Below, one piece after another: positions 27,901 through 36,994 of a stretch of DNA of 64,000 nt (positions are counted from its first letter, which is position 1; every line of letters begins with the position of its first letter). Source of the DNA: JAGQPD01 sp020426865 (GTDB lineage: Bacteria; Planctomycetota; Planctomycetia; Pirellulales; Pirellulaceae); contig JAWKTN010000010.1 of assembly GCA_041399065.1 (NCBI GenBank), positions 1 to 64,000 on the forward strand, given 5' to 3'. The notes under the pieces were generated by a model that did no database searches, had not been told where the DNA came from, and was given only the letters and a program-made list of their open reading frames with translations. The position numbers and the translations under genes were made by a program.

Positions 27901-28274
27901 GCGTAAGTGGCCGTTTCAGTATCAAGGACTTGCTGACCTCGATCGTCGATCCCAGTAAGGAAGTATCGGATCAGTTTCAGACGATCAATTTCGAATTGAA
28001 CAACGGAAAGATTGTTTCGGGCAGAGTGATCAATATGTTCGACGCGCACATCGCGGTGAACACCGATTTGCTGGATCCCACGGCGATTACAAACATCGAA
28101 CGGTCGTCGATCGTTTCCACATCACCGTCGCCGACCAGCCCCATGCCGACAGGACTGCTGGATACTCTACACCGCGACGAGGTCCTTGACCTAATGGCGT
28201 TCCTGCGATCGGGAGGTGATCCGCACGCTACGGTGTTCACTGCTGAAAAAGGAAGTTCATCGCTTACAAAATAA
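24957..28274 (+). CDS. DUF1080 + PVC dehydrogenase-like + c-haem fusion protein
   Basis: Start taken at ATG 24957; 25011 is also possible, and the frame is open from 24768. A signal span (LVSLSVVACLATTSWA) is followed by DUF1080 (3-keto-disaccharide hydrolase or lectin-like fold, about 60-240), a beta-propeller of the PVC membrane-bound dehydrogenase type (about 290-640), a helical HEAT-like part (about 660-920) and a C-terminal cytochrome c domain with CFKCH (first Cys about 963) and a GPDLTG segment. This is the typical planctomycete architecture for periplasmic polysaccharide or sugar oxidation. Substrate unknown. Downstream of it, in the same direction, is a membrane protein. Confidence 0.85.
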   Translation: MIRITRSPTVSFTRRLAKMKTMSGKLIGFASNPVPFAVLVSLSVVACLATTSWAEEHPEPKSLFDGKTLNGWDGDPKLWSVQDGVIHGQTTADNPLKQNSFLIWTGGVVRDFHLKMQFRVFDEGRGNSGIQYRSHRNPDVGKWSVGGYQADIDREKRYSGILYEERGRGILAERGEKVVIESTDDGKFKRDVTGSVGDRDALAEFIHVGEWNSYEVNAEGNHYIHKINGHVMVDVTDNDAAHRADEGILALQLHVGDPMRIQFKDILLTQLSPSEPAKNASAQGGESARFTASEATAAVRISVPEGFKVERLYSVPFDQQGSWVSLTLDNLGRLIASDQYGKLYRVTPPPVGTDDKTKVEPIDLDIGSAQGLLYAFNSLYVMVNGGKSGLHRLRDTNGDDRFDEHEFLLPLDGGGEHGPHAVLLGPDGKSLYICAGNHTNLPPIDTSRVPQNWSEDHLLPRMWDARGHATGRMAPGGWIAKVNPDGGDLEIVSTGYRNEYDIAFTPEGELFTYDADMEWDIGTPWYRPTRINHATSGSEFGWRAGTGKWPAHYPDSLPAVVDIGPGSPTGIVFGTGTRFPAKYQRALFASDWSYGVLYAVHLRPEGASYTATAERFAFGTPLPLTDLVVNPKDGALYFTIGGRKVQSGLYRVTYVGDEATGAVAFDDGNSTGAAELRTLRRKLETLHERNLESAVDEAWPFLNHEDRHVRYAARIAIELQPVGQWSQRALDEKKPIASIHAMIALARCGKPPVQPMIIESLGRIDWLSLNDDQRLDLLRAYSLAFARMGPGAEDLQQKVIAKLDKHYPYANPLINRELAALLIYANAPHVAERTVALLEKAPTQEEQIHYAFCLRVLSTGWTSELRQRYFDWFTRQVEQRGGMSFDGFVRNIRQEAITHLPEAERERVEKELADAIERAKQQKTESRPIVKKWTVEELLSQSDGTSATRDFTRGREMFAAAQCFKCHRVRGEGGITGPDLTGVSGRFSIKDLLTSIVDPSKEVSDQFQTINFELNNGKIVSGRVINMFDAHIAVNTDLLDPTAITNIERSSIVSTSPSPTSPMPTGLLDTLHRDEVLDLMAFLRSGGDPHATVFTAEKGSSSLTK

Positions 28275-28372
28275 GTGACCGGAATCCGCTATGTTCAAGC
28301 TGGAAGACTAGGATGGAGCAGGGCGCAACAAGACGTCACGATCAGCTCGTTTCGAGCGAACATGAGGAATTC

Positions 28373-29197
28373 ATGAATCCGACGAGCGAATCGCAGGCGC
28401 AAAAGTCGGCGGCTCCATTTTCAAATGAGGGACATACACCGGGACAGCGAGCGCTGATGCGTGCTGGGATCGGTATTTTCGTTTTTGGCCTGATCATGGC
28501 TTTAGTTGGTGCCGTGATTTTGGCACAAGAGTTTCAAGGGCTTCAAGAATTCGGCCAGGGAATTCATACATTCAGCAAGATCGTGCTCATCGGCGGATTA
28601 CTGGCGTTTGTGCTGGGATTTCGCAAGCCGAGGCCCGCACGGAATCCGACCGCGGCTCAGGTGGATTACCAGCGGAGCAAAGATCCCGAATCGATGGATG
28701 CGATTCTGGAACCAGACGCCACCGGCTTGAAGGGGCCGGGATTACACGTCAGCGCAAATTCTGGACGCAATCCGCGGGCTATTCGGATCTCGGCACTGTT
28801 GGTCGTGTTGGGCGCATTTTACCTGATGTTGGCGTTGGGCTATGCCACGGGAATATTGCTATTAACGATTCCGGCGATCATGATGATCTGGGCGGGCGCT
28901 CCCACCATTGCCATTGCGTGCATCGTTTATGGTCGCAACCGACTGCGAGCGTTTGCGATTGGATTTCTGACGCCGACGGCGATTCACACCATCGCATTTT
29001 CGGTCACCGCGTTTTCACCCGTGCTCTTGCGAGCTTTCAACGGACCAATGCTGGGTGGCGGGTATGGAGGCTTTTCGGTCCTCTACTCGACGGTCGTGCA
29101 ATCCGCTCCGGTGTTGCTTGTGGGCGGAATGTTGTCATTCGTATCCGGGATGATTTCGGTCGTGGTCTACGAAATATTGCGTCCGAAGCAGCGCTGA
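28373..29197 (+). CDS. multi-span membrane protein, 274 aa
   Basis: Start at ATG 28373, behind GAGGAA; the frame is open 20 codons earlier. Two spans at about 30-50 and 68-85, a cytoplasmic polar loop of about 65 residues, then about four spans in the second half (LVVLGAFYLMLALGYATG onward). No motif that names a family. It follows the large c-haem protein by about 100 bp and is convergent with the acyl-CoA ligase gene. Function unknown. Confidence 0.65.
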   Translation: MNPTSESQAQKSAAPFSNEGHTPGQRALMRAGIGIFVFGLIMALVGAVILAQEFQGLQEFGQGIHTFSKIVLIGGLLAFVLGFRKPRPARNPTAAQVDYQRSKDPESMDAILEPDATGLKGPGLHVSANSGRNPRAIRISALLVVLGAFYLMLALGYATGILLLTIPAIMMIWAGAPTIAIACIVYGRNRLRAFAIGFLTPTAIHTIAFSVTAFSPVLLRAFNGPMLGGGYGGFSVLYSTVVQSAPVLLVGGMLSFVSGMISVVVYEILRPKQR

Positions 29198-29210
29198 GCA
29201 AGGACGCGAG

Positions 29211-30896
29211 TCAATCGTACATCTTGTCGATTTCAGCGGCAAAATCTTTCGCAATCTCGTTGCGACGCAAGCTGAATTTGGGAGTTAGATGACCGGCGTC
29301 TTGAGTAAAACCACGATCTAACAGAAAGAATCGATGGACTTGTTCGGCAGGTGATAGTTCCCGCAGTTGGTAAGCGATTCGCTCACGATAGAGTTCGTGC
29401 ACACGTTGGTGATTCAAGACCCCTTTTTTGCTCCAAGCCCAAAGTCTTTCATCCTTTACCCATTGTCGCAGGGCGTCGGCATCAGGGACGATCAATGCAC
29501 CGAGTTGAGATCGCTTGTCGCCAACAACCATGGCTTGCAGGATTAGCGGATCGCGGCACAGTAGCGATTCCAACAATGTGGGAATGATGTTGCGTCCATT
29601 GGCCAGCACGATCAGTTCCTTTTTGCGACCCGTAATGAACACGAAGCCGTCTTCGTCGACGCGGCCAAGATCGCCGGTGTGAAACCATCCGTCTTGGATC
29701 ACGGCGTGGGTGGCTGCGTCGTCTTTCCAGTACCCTGGCATGACATGCGGACCGCGGGTGCAGATCTCTCCGTCTTCGGCGATTCGCACGTCGACGCCGG
29801 GCAGCGGCTTGCCGGAGGCCCCGCGGCGATTGTGTTCGAGCGTGGAAATGGAGATTGCCGGCGAGGTTTCCGATAGTCCGTAGCCTTGCAGCAGCGGTAT
29901 CCCTTGAGTTTGGAAGAAATCGAAGGTGTCGACATCCAGTGGCGCTCCACCACTACAGCACGCTCGGACTCGCCCGCCCAGCAGAGCCTGCAGACTTTCA
30001 GGCACATCGGCCTTGCCGGCCTTTTCTAGTTCGCGATGAATGCGTTCCCAAAAAATGGGAACGCCATTGATGATCGTCGGTTGAGTTGCCTGGCAATCGG
30101 CCAAGATTGTCTCACGCGATCGGGCCAATGCCAGCTGAGAGCCGCGTGCAAGCCAGATGTAATGATCGCACATCCGGCCAAAGATATGGCTAAGAGGCAG
30201 AAAGCAGAGACGACGGTCGGTAGGATCATCGCTAAAGAACTTGATAATCCCGAATGCATTGGAGATAAGATTACCGTGCGTAAGTGTAATCCCCTTGGGG
30301 GCCCCGGTCGTCCCGGACGTATAGAGAATCGATGCAACGGTGTCGGGGGAGCAGGTTTCCGCTGCCTCGTACAGGAATACGAACTCATCGGCACGGTCGC
30401 ACGAGTTGGCAATCGCATCTTTCCAATGGAACACTTCCCGACCGCCAAACTTCTCGATCAGCGATGACGGAACCTGTTCAAAGGTTGCGATCGTTGCATC
30501 GATCGGGATCTGAGCGGCGAACGGTACGAGTTTCTCCAACTGTGCCGCGTTGGAGATCAGAATGATTCGCGGATGGCAATGACAGAGTTGTTGAATTGCC
30601 TGAGCGCCGGAAAGCACGGAATGAAGTGCCACATGGATGGCTCCCAGCCAATGGACGGACAAGTCATTCAACACCCATTCACGGCGATTCTCGGATAATA
30701 GCGCAACACGGTCTCCAGCCTCGACGCCGAAATCATAGAGCGTCGTCGCCCAACGTTTGATTTCAAGATGGAGATCGCGCCAAGTTTCCGAAACGAACTT
30801 GGTGCCGTCATGATGCCAAAGCGCAGTTGCATGCGGGTCACGAGCAACGCTCGCGACGAACATCTCCGACAGAGAAGGATACGGGTAATCGTCCAT
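29211..30896 (-). CDS. long-chain acyl-CoA synthetase (AMP-forming)
   Basis: 561 residues of the adenylate-forming superfamily. The phosphate-binding loop YTSGTTGAPKGITLTHGN, the core motif GYGLSETSPA, the TGDLG motif and GRKKELIVLANG are all present. It activates fatty acids with ATP and CoA. It is the last gene of a minus-strand run with a 3-ketoacyl-CoA thiolase and a hydratase-dehydrogenase, which together give a complete entry and cycle for beta-oxidation apart from acyl-CoA dehydrogenase. Cytoplasmic; no signal peptide. About 550-600 residues is typical of this group. Confidence 0.9.
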   Translation of the reverse strand: MDDYPYPSLSEMFVASVARDPHATALWHHDGTKFVSETWRDLHLEIKRWATTLYDFGVEAGDRVALLSENRREWVLNDLSVHWLGAIHVALHSVLSGAQAIQQLCHCHPRIILISNAAQLEKLVPFAAQIPIDATIATFEQVPSSLIEKFGGREVFHWKDAIANSCDRADEFVFLYEAAETCSPDTVASILYTSGTTGAPKGITLTHGNLISNAFGIIKFFSDDPTDRRLCFLPLSHIFGRMCDHYIWLARGSQLALARSRETILADCQATQPTIINGVPIFWERIHRELEKAGKADVPESLQALLGGRVRACCSGGAPLDVDTFDFFQTQGIPLLQGYGLSETSPAISISTLEHNRRGASGKPLPGVDVRIAEDGEICTRGPHVMPGYWKDDAATHAVIQDGWFHTGDLGRVDEDGFVFITGRKKELIVLANGRNIIPTLLESLLCRDPLILQAMVVGDKRSQLGALIVPDADALRQWVKDERLWAWSKKGVLNHQRVHELYRERIAYQLRELSPAEQVHRFFLLDRGFTQDAGHLTPKFSLRRNEIAKDFAAEIDKMYD

Positions 30897-30963
30897 CGCC
30901 GTATTATTGTTGCCACATCGTCCGAACGCAACATCGCCGGTCAGCGGCGTTGTGCGGATCGAT

Positions 30964-32121
30964 CTAGACCCGCTCGATCACCGTGGCGATACCCTGACCG
31001 ACGCCAATGCACATGGTGGCAACGCCGATGTTGTGATTCATGTCGCGCAGCGCGTGCACGAGCGTGGTCATAATTCGAGCGCCGCTGGCACCCAGCGGGT
31101 GACCGATGGCGATGGCACCGCCCCGCACGTTGACTTTGGCCTCGTCGATGCCCAACATGCGAATACACGCGAGCGCCTGGGCGGCGAAGGCCTCGTTCAG
31201 TTCCATGATATCGACATCGGCCAGTGACACGCCGGCGCGTTTCAATGCCTTTTGCGTTGCCGGTACCGGCCCAGTTCCCATGACCGACGGTTCGACACCG
31301 GCCACCGCGGTGGCACGAATCCGTGCGATCGGCTTCAGGCCAAGTGATTTCGCTTTGTCTTCGGACATGACGAGCAATGCGGCGGCACCGTCGTTGATTG
31401 GCGAGCTATTGCCGGCGGTGACCGTTCCCAATTTCGGCATGAATGCCGGATCGAGGGCGCCCAGCTTGTCGAGACTCGTGTCTGCCCTGACGCACTGGTC
31501 GCGGATCGCAAGCACCCGCGTGCCATCTTCATCGCGGCCATAGACCGGAACGATCTCGCTGCGGAACTCGCCGTGTTCATGAGCAGAGGCCGCTTTTTGA
31601 TGACTGTTCAATGCGAATGCATCTTGATCCTCGCGAGAGATTCCTTGCGTCTGTGCGAGGAACTCAGCGGTGACCCCCATCAGCAGAGCGCCCTTAGACG
31701 TGCGGTGGAAGAGTTTGGGATTCAGATTGACCCCGTGGTCCATGGGAATGTGTTGCATATGTTCCAAGCCACCTGCGATCTGCACATCCTCGGCACCGGC
31801 CATGATGGCGTGCGTCGCCTGGTGGAGTGTTTGCAGGCTACTGCCGCACAAGCGATTCACCGTCGCACCACCGGCATGGACGGGGATGCCCGACATCAGT
31901 CCGATGGTACGAGCGACATTGAGGCCCTGTTCGAGCGTTTGTTGGGTGCAACCCATCAGCACATCTTCGATTTCATTGGCAGCGATCCCGGTACGTTCGA
32001 TCAGCGCACGAACACAGGCAACGGCTAAGTCGTCGCTGCGGACGTCGCGAAAGAGCCCTCGCTCTGGATGCGCTCGGCCGATTGCGGTTCGAACACCATC
32101 GACAATGACCGCCTGTTTCAT
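30964..32121 (-). CDS. fadA: acetyl-CoA C-acyltransferase (thiolase)
   Basis: 385 residues, the full length of a thiolase. The nucleophile Cys92 lies in RLCGSSLQTLHQA; the C-terminus has the NEAFAAQAL, GHPLGASGAR and CIGVGQG motifs that hold the other active-site His and Cys. It cleaves 3-ketoacyl-CoA to acetyl-CoA and a shortened acyl-CoA. It starts 8 bp after the end of the hydratase-dehydrogenase gene, and such adjacency is typical of the two partners of a trifunctional complex. Symbol by family and operon position. Confidence 0.9.
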   Translation of the reverse strand: MKQAVIVDGVRTAIGRAHPERGLFRDVRSDDLAVACVRALIERTGIAANEIEDVLMGCTQQTLEQGLNVARTIGLMSGIPVHAGGATVNRLCGSSLQTLHQATHAIMAGAEDVQIAGGLEHMQHIPMDHGVNLNPKLFHRTSKGALLMGVTAEFLAQTQGISREDQDAFALNSHQKAASAHEHGEFRSEIVPVYGRDEDGTRVLAIRDQCVRADTSLDKLGALDPAFMPKLGTVTAGNSSPINDGAAALLVMSEDKAKSLGLKPIARIRATAVAGVEPSVMGTGPVPATQKALKRAGVSLADVDIMELNEAFAAQALACIRMLGIDEAKVNVRGGAIAIGHPLGASGARIMTTLVHALRDMNHNIGVATMCIGVGQGIATVIERV

Positions 32122-32129
32122 GGTCGCTC

Positions 32130-34280
32130 CTACAATTCGTAAAACTTTTTATTCGATTTTGCCAATTCCAATAAGACGGGTGTCGGGCGAAAGCGTTCGC
32201 CGAGGCTTTCCAGCGGTTTGAGCAATTCCACGATTTTGGTTGCCCCCAATGTGTCGGCCCAATAGATGAGCCCACCGCGGAAGGGCGGGAAGCCAATCCC
32301 AAAAATCAATGCCAGATCAATGTCGCGAACGTTCCGCACCAGTTTCTCTTCCCAGACACGGGTTGCTTCCAGCAGCATGATCAAGAACAACCGATGGACG
32401 AGCTGCCGTTCGTCCGTGGGCGAATTGCCATGGTGGCGGGCATAGGGGGTCAAATAACGGTCGAGCTCGGCATCGGGCTCCGGCCGCTTTTTCTTGTTGG
32501 CATACGAATAGAATCCCGATCCGCTCTTCTGCCCCAAGCGTCCGGCTTTTACCAGGCTGGGCAGCACCGGCGACATGGCGAACCGATCAGGGAACGCCTC
32601 GCAGAGAACTCGACCGGCATAAAGTGCGGTGTCCAGTCCCACCATGTCATAAAGTGCAATCGGTCCCATCGGCATCCCGAAGGATCGGGAAGCACGTTCG
32701 ATATCCTTGATCGCCACGCCTTCCGCCACCAGCTCCAGGGCCTCATTCATGTAGGGCATCAACAGACGATTGACGAGAAACCCGGGGCCATCATTGACAA
32801 CAATGGGTGACTTGCCGATTCGTTTGGCATAGGCCACCGCCGTCGCCACCGCTTCGTCACTGGTCTCCGCGCCACGGATCACTTCGACCAGCTTCATTTT
32901 GCGGACAGGATTGAAAAAGTGGATCCCCAAGAACTGGTCCGGACGGGCCAGTCCCTCCGCCAATCTCCCAATCGGTATCGTTGATGTGTTGGTTGCCAAG
33001 ATCGCTCGTTCATGCATGTGCGATTCGAGCCGATCGTACAACAGCTTCTTGATCTCAATGTTCTCGATGACCGCCTCCAACACGAGATCACACTGTGTCA
33101 ATTCTTCGTCAGAACTCGTGGCGTTCAACAGCGGTGCGAACTGCAGCGCCTGATCGAGATCGGGTTTGCCAAGCGCCTTGTTGTAGGCGACTTCCTGCAG
33201 GACATTCTGCACGCCCGTCGCCAAGGCTTCTGGTCGTGCATCGGTCAGGCATACGCGGATCTTGCGTTTGACATTGGCGGCAGCGATGCCGGCGCCCATG
33301 ATCCCCGCGCCGATCACCGCCACGGAATCGAGCTTTCCCGGTGTGACATTTTTATCGGCGACACCAGCATCTTTTTTGTTTCGGTCGGTGAGAAAGAAGA
33401 TATTCAACAAAGCCGCATTGATCGGACTGCCAAACAACTGTGACATCCCTTCGGCCTCCAATTGGCAAGCCGCATCCGCATCGCATCCCGCACCCCCCAA
33501 CATGGTTTCCAACGCCGCAACAGGTGCGGGGTATTGACCCTTCGTCTGCTGCTGGATCAATGCCGATGCCGTGGCGCCAAGAAATCCCAGTTCCGTGTCG
33601 CTGATCTCAATTGGCCCAGACCATCGCTGGCGATCTTTCAGGTACCCGCGACTGAGATAATCGGCCTTCGCTACCCGTATCGCCGCATTTAGTAGATCCT
33701 GTGCCGGTACAACGTCACTTACCCAACCCATTGTCAATGCTTCACGGGCATCCACCGAGTTGCCCGTGGTGATCATCTCCACGGCATTGCCCAATCCCAC
33801 GATGCGCGGCGCGCGTACCGTACCACCCCATCCCGGGTACAGTCCTAACTTGACTTCCGGAAATCCTAACTCCGTGGCAGGATTGTCCGTCATCACACGC
33901 CGATCACACCACGCTGCAAGTTCGGCACCCCCCCCCACACAGATTCCGTCAATCGCCGCGACCGAGACGAATGGGCCCTGCGACAAACGACCGAATAACG
34001 TCTGTCCACGCCGGCACATCTCCACCGTCTTCTCCGGCGGTATTTCCAACGATGCCGCAAACTCTCGCAAGTCCGCGCCAGCGATGAATTGTCCAGGCTT
34101 GCCGGAGATAATGACCAACCCCTCCAAGTCCGCCCGACCCTCTAGTGTGTCGAGATGTGCCGCTAACTCGTCCAACACACTCGACGACAAGATGTTTGCA
34201 CCTTTCCCAGGCATGTCTAACGTTAAGACCGCAATCGTCGGTTCGGGAAAAGAAAGTGTGAGCGTGGCAGGTTCGGGCAT
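32130..34280 (-). CDS. fadJ: enoyl-CoA hydratase / 3-hydroxyacyl-CoA dehydrogenase fusion
   Basis: The start is set at 34280 because AGGAA lies 9 bases upstream; another ATG is at 34289. 716 residues. The N-terminal crotonase domain (about 1-190) has the oxyanion segment IAGADLREFA and GGGAELAAWCD. The dehydrogenase (about 315-500) has the NAD loop VAVIGAGIMGAGIA and HFFNPVRKMKLVEV, and a C-terminal HAD domain follows (GPGFLVNRLLMPY). FadB and FadJ are hard to tell apart by eye; I give FadJ only by the short N-terminus. It is the first gene of the beta-oxidation operon. Confidence 0.88.
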   Translation of the reverse strand: MPEPATLTLSFPEPTIAVLTLDMPGKGANILSSSVLDELAAHLDTLEGRADLEGLVIISGKPGQFIAGADLREFAASLEIPPEKTVEMCRRGQTLFGRLSQGPFVSVAAIDGICVGGGAELAAWCDRRVMTDNPATELGFPEVKLGLYPGWGGTVRAPRIVGLGNAVEMITTGNSVDAREALTMGWVSDVVPAQDLLNAAIRVAKADYLSRGYLKDRQRWSGPIEISDTELGFLGATASALIQQQTKGQYPAPVAALETMLGGAGCDADAACQLEAEGMSQLFGSPINAALLNIFFLTDRNKKDAGVADKNVTPGKLDSVAVIGAGIMGAGIAAANVKRKIRVCLTDARPEALATGVQNVLQEVAYNKALGKPDLDQALQFAPLLNATSSDEELTQCDLVLEAVIENIEIKKLLYDRLESHMHERAILATNTSTIPIGRLAEGLARPDQFLGIHFFNPVRKMKLVEVIRGAETSDEAVATAVAYAKRIGKSPIVVNDGPGFLVNRLLMPYMNEALELVAEGVAIKDIERASRSFGMPMGPIALYDMVGLDTALYAGRVLCEAFPDRFAMSPVLPSLVKAGRLGQKSGSGFYSYANKKKRPEPDAELDRYLTPYARHHGNSPTDERQLVHRLFLIMLLEATRVWEEKLVRNVRDIDLALIFGIGFPPFRGGLIYWADTLGATKIVELLKPLESLGERFRPTPVLLELAKSNKKFYEL

Positions 34281-34471
34281 GACAACCATTTCCTGATTCG
34301 GTTACGAAGCGTGTTCTATCTTCCTCAAAGGTACCCGATTCCGTCCCGCTCGCCAAACGGGTTGCATCTAACGCATATCAATTACTGCCTACCCACTTTG
34401 CCTGTCCCCCCAAGTTGTCCATAATTAGCGGTTACTCGGCCTGGCGATGAAAGACGAAAAGGTAGCGGCAG

Positions 34472-34933
34472 ATGATCGATATCCACAGACAACTACTCTT
34501 CACTTCCAGCCTCTTGCTGCGCGCAACTACGATGGTGCTGAAGGCATCGGTGGCGTTGGCGGTTTTCGGCGCAACGGTCATTCACGCGACCGAAGCTGAC
34601 GAAAAGCATCCGCCGGAACCGACCGTCGTCTCGCTGACTATCGATTTTGGTGATGGATTTCAGAAACGCTACGTCGACATCCCCTGGCACGAAGAGATGA
34701 CGGTCGGATCGTTGCTCACCCACGCCCAACGCCATCGCCGCGGGATTGCGTGCGATGTTCGGGGCCGGGACGCCACCGCGATGGTCCTGGCGATTGATAA
34801 TCAGAAGAACGAGGGGAGTCGGGGAAAGAACTGGATTTTTCGCGTGAACGACAAGTTGGGCGACCGGAGTTTCGCTGCCACTCGCATAAAAGCTGGCGAC
34901 GCCGTATTGTGGAAATTTGATGATTACAAGTAG
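34472..34933 (+). CDS. DUF4430-like secreted protein, 153 aa
   Basis: A hydrophobic N-terminal segment (about 20-38) serves as signal or anchor. The remaining 110 residues match the DUF4430 (transcobalamin C-terminal-like) pattern: a beta-grasp fold with LTIDFGDG, a MTVGSLLTHAQRH helix and RGKNWIFRVNDKLGD. Family members are often linked to surface or vitamin-B12 binding roles. About 100 bp downstream is a membrane protein of DUF6580 type; the two are likely co-transcribed. A role in cofactor uptake is possible, but the sequence does not show it. Confidence 0.6.
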   Translation: MIDIHRQLLFTSSLLLRATTMVLKASVALAVFGATVIHATEADEKHPPEPTVVSLTIDFGDGFQKRYVDIPWHEEMTVGSLLTHAQRHRRGIACDVRGRDATAMVLAIDNQKNEGSRGKNWIFRVNDKLGDRSFAATRIKAGDAVLWKFDDYK

Positions 34934-35032
34934 AATGCTGGGGCTGGGAGATCGTAATTGCCTCGGAGATTCGGGGCGATGATATTCTTTGGCCGACCGT
35001 TGGCCGATCAGCGAAGTTGAGGGAGTGAACAA

Positions 35033-35647
35033 GTGAGCAACGTAAGCAAAGTGAGCACGATCGTGAAACGCAAGACGGTTACTGAAATCTGTGTCTTTGT
35101 GCTGCTCGTATTGGTAGGCGTGGTGGCCCGTTTGTACTTCCAATATTTGCCCAATTTTGCTCCCGTCGCGGCACTGGCCCTGTTTGCCGGGTATTACTTT
35201 CGGTCGCGCATCGCGGCGATCGCCGTGCCGTTGTTAGTGATGGTCGTTAGTGACCGGTTCATCGGGGGTTACCAGTTCTATTTAATGGTGACGGTCTACA
35301 CGACGTTGTCACTACCGGTGATCGCCCGGTCGGCGGCCCGCAAGTGGTTTCGCCCAGCAGCTGCCAGTTGGCACCAAAACGCATGGGGTGGGACACGGGT
35401 GTTATGCACGACGTTTGCGTTCTCGATGCTCTTTTTTCTCGTGACGAATCTGGCGGTTTGGATCTGGTCGGGTATCTATGACCATTCGTTTTCCGGATTG
35501 GCCTACTGCTATGTTCAGGCAATTCCATTTTTGCGTTACACGCTAATGGGAGATTTGGCGTTTGCCTTTGCCCTTTTTGGCGGCTATGCTGTTATTGCCA
35601 ATGCCGTCTGTTCGATGGCACAAGCTCGATTCTCTTTGGAGCGGTAG
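35033..35647 (+). CDS. DUF6580-family integral membrane protein
   Basis: GTG 35033 follows GAGGGAG. 204 residues with about five membrane spans. The NFAPVAALALFAGYYF segment and VSDRFIGGYQFYLMVTVYTT are characteristic of DUF6580, a family seen in many Bacteroidota and planctomycetes and often placed near substrate-binding or ECF-like genes. Its transport function is unproven. It is preceded by the DUF4430 gene and convergent with floA. Confidence 0.75.
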   Translation: MSNVSKVSTIVKRKTVTEICVFVLLVLVGVVARLYFQYLPNFAPVAALALFAGYYFRSRIAAIAVPLLVMVVSDRFIGGYQFYLMVTVYTTLSLPVIARSAARKWFRPAAASWHQNAWGGTRVLCTTFAFSMLFFLVTNLAVWIWSGIYDHSFSGLAYCYVQAIPFLRYTLMGDLAFAFALFGGYAVIANAVCSMAQARFSLER

Positions 35648-35671
35648 TGTGCCCATCGCGGTGCATCGTTT

Positions 35672-36619
35672 CTACTCTTTGTTTTCCACGTGCAGGCGAC
35701 CTTTCCGGAAGGCTTCGGCCATGGCGCGGGGGACTTCTGCTTCGGCGAGCACGAACCGAGAACGGTTTTCGGCGACGCGGGCTTTCATTTCCTGCTCCTG
35801 AGCGACCGCCTCGGCTCGACGCTGCTCGGCTTTTGCTCGTGCCACGCGAGTGTCTGCCTCAGCCTGGTCCGCTTGAAGTCGCGCACCAATGTTCTCACCC
35901 ACGTCGATGTCCGCGATGTCGATCGACACGATTTCGAAAGCGGTATGAGCGTCCAAACCCCGAGCCAGCACGGCGCGAGAAATTCGGTCCGGGTTTTCCA
36001 ACACCTCCAAATGGCTTGCCGACGATCCAATCGCCGTGATGATCCCCTCGCCCACGCGGGCGATAATCGTCTCTTCCGTGGCGCCACCGATCAGCTGTTC
36101 GAGGTTGGTTCGCACGGTCACGCGAGCACGAATGCGCAGTTCAACCCCGTTCTTGGCGATGGCGCTGAGCGTAGTTTTTCCCGTCCGCTGCGGATCGGGA
36201 CAGTCAATCACCTTCGGGTGAACGCTGGTACGGACGGCGTCGGTGACATCGCGTCCGGCCAAATCAATCGCTGCCGCTCGATCAAAATCCAAATCGATGC
36301 CAGCTCGTTGGGAAGCAATAATCGCATGCACGACACCCATGACGTTGCCACCGGCCAAATAGTGAGCTTCCAAGCGCGACGTTGAAACGCCGTCCATGCG
36401 ATTGATGTCCAATCCGGCTTGGGCGGCGATAATCTTGGCGTTGACGATGACACGGGAGTTCACTTGCCGAAATCCCATCCCGACCAGGCTCAAAAACGAC
36501 ACGTCCGCGCCCGACATGTACGCCTGGAACCACAGCTTGCCGTAGACCGCCACCACGATCAGCCCGATGAACATGATCAGCCCGAGAAAACCGATCACAA
36601 ACACCCACAGCACCATCAT
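35672..36619 (-). CDS. floA: flotillin-like protein FloA
   Basis: The start at 36619 is supported by GGAGG 9 bases upstream; the frame is open beyond it. 315 residues: one N-terminal membrane hairpin (VFVIGFLGLIMFIGLIVVAV) and an SPFH-type domain with GVELRIRARVTVRTNLEQLI and a C-terminal coiled Glu/Ala/Arg-rich helix. FloA organises membrane microdomains in bacteria; it has no enzymatic activity. The sequence is closely family-like over its whole length, so the assignment is firm. It is a single gene here, not followed by an NfeD partner in the window. Confidence 0.9.
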   Translation of the reverse strand: MMVLWVFVIGFLGLIMFIGLIVVAVYGKLWFQAYMSGADVSFLSLVGMGFRQVNSRVIVNAKIIAAQAGLDINRMDGVSTSRLEAHYLAGGNVMGVVHAIIASQRAGIDLDFDRAAAIDLAGRDVTDAVRTSVHPKVIDCPDPQRTGKTTLSAIAKNGVELRIRARVTVRTNLEQLIGGATEETIIARVGEGIITAIGSSASHLEVLENPDRISRAVLARGLDAHTAFEIVSIDIADIDVGENIGARLQADQAEADTRVARAKAEQRRAEAVAQEQEMKARVAENRSRFVLAEAEVPRAMAEAFRKGRLHVENKE

Positions 36620-36994
36620 ATTGTCCGTCCTCCAAGCATCGGGTTCTGTTGAATCGTCGTCCCACGGATGATATCGCACCGGGGCGAAATGGACTAGTAG
36701 CTTGGCCTTTCGGGGCGGCAGATCCGCTGGGGGCACGGAAATGGGTGTCTGAGGTGAGGTGCTTTTGAGCTGGCAATTTGCGTGAAATATGCGGGTCGCG
36801 TCGAGATTGACGCTGTGGCTGTAAGGTGTGAGCCAGTCAAGGTTTACGACGATTGGCCAAGCTCAGTTTGCCGAGTGATTTCGGTTCTGCCGATTTGTTG
36901 GATTCTAGGGTTTTTGCGGTCGATGAACCCCCTAGCAGAACCGCGCTTGTGCGGCATCCTGGCCGCTCATTTTTGACCCAGAAAGGAAGTTCTG

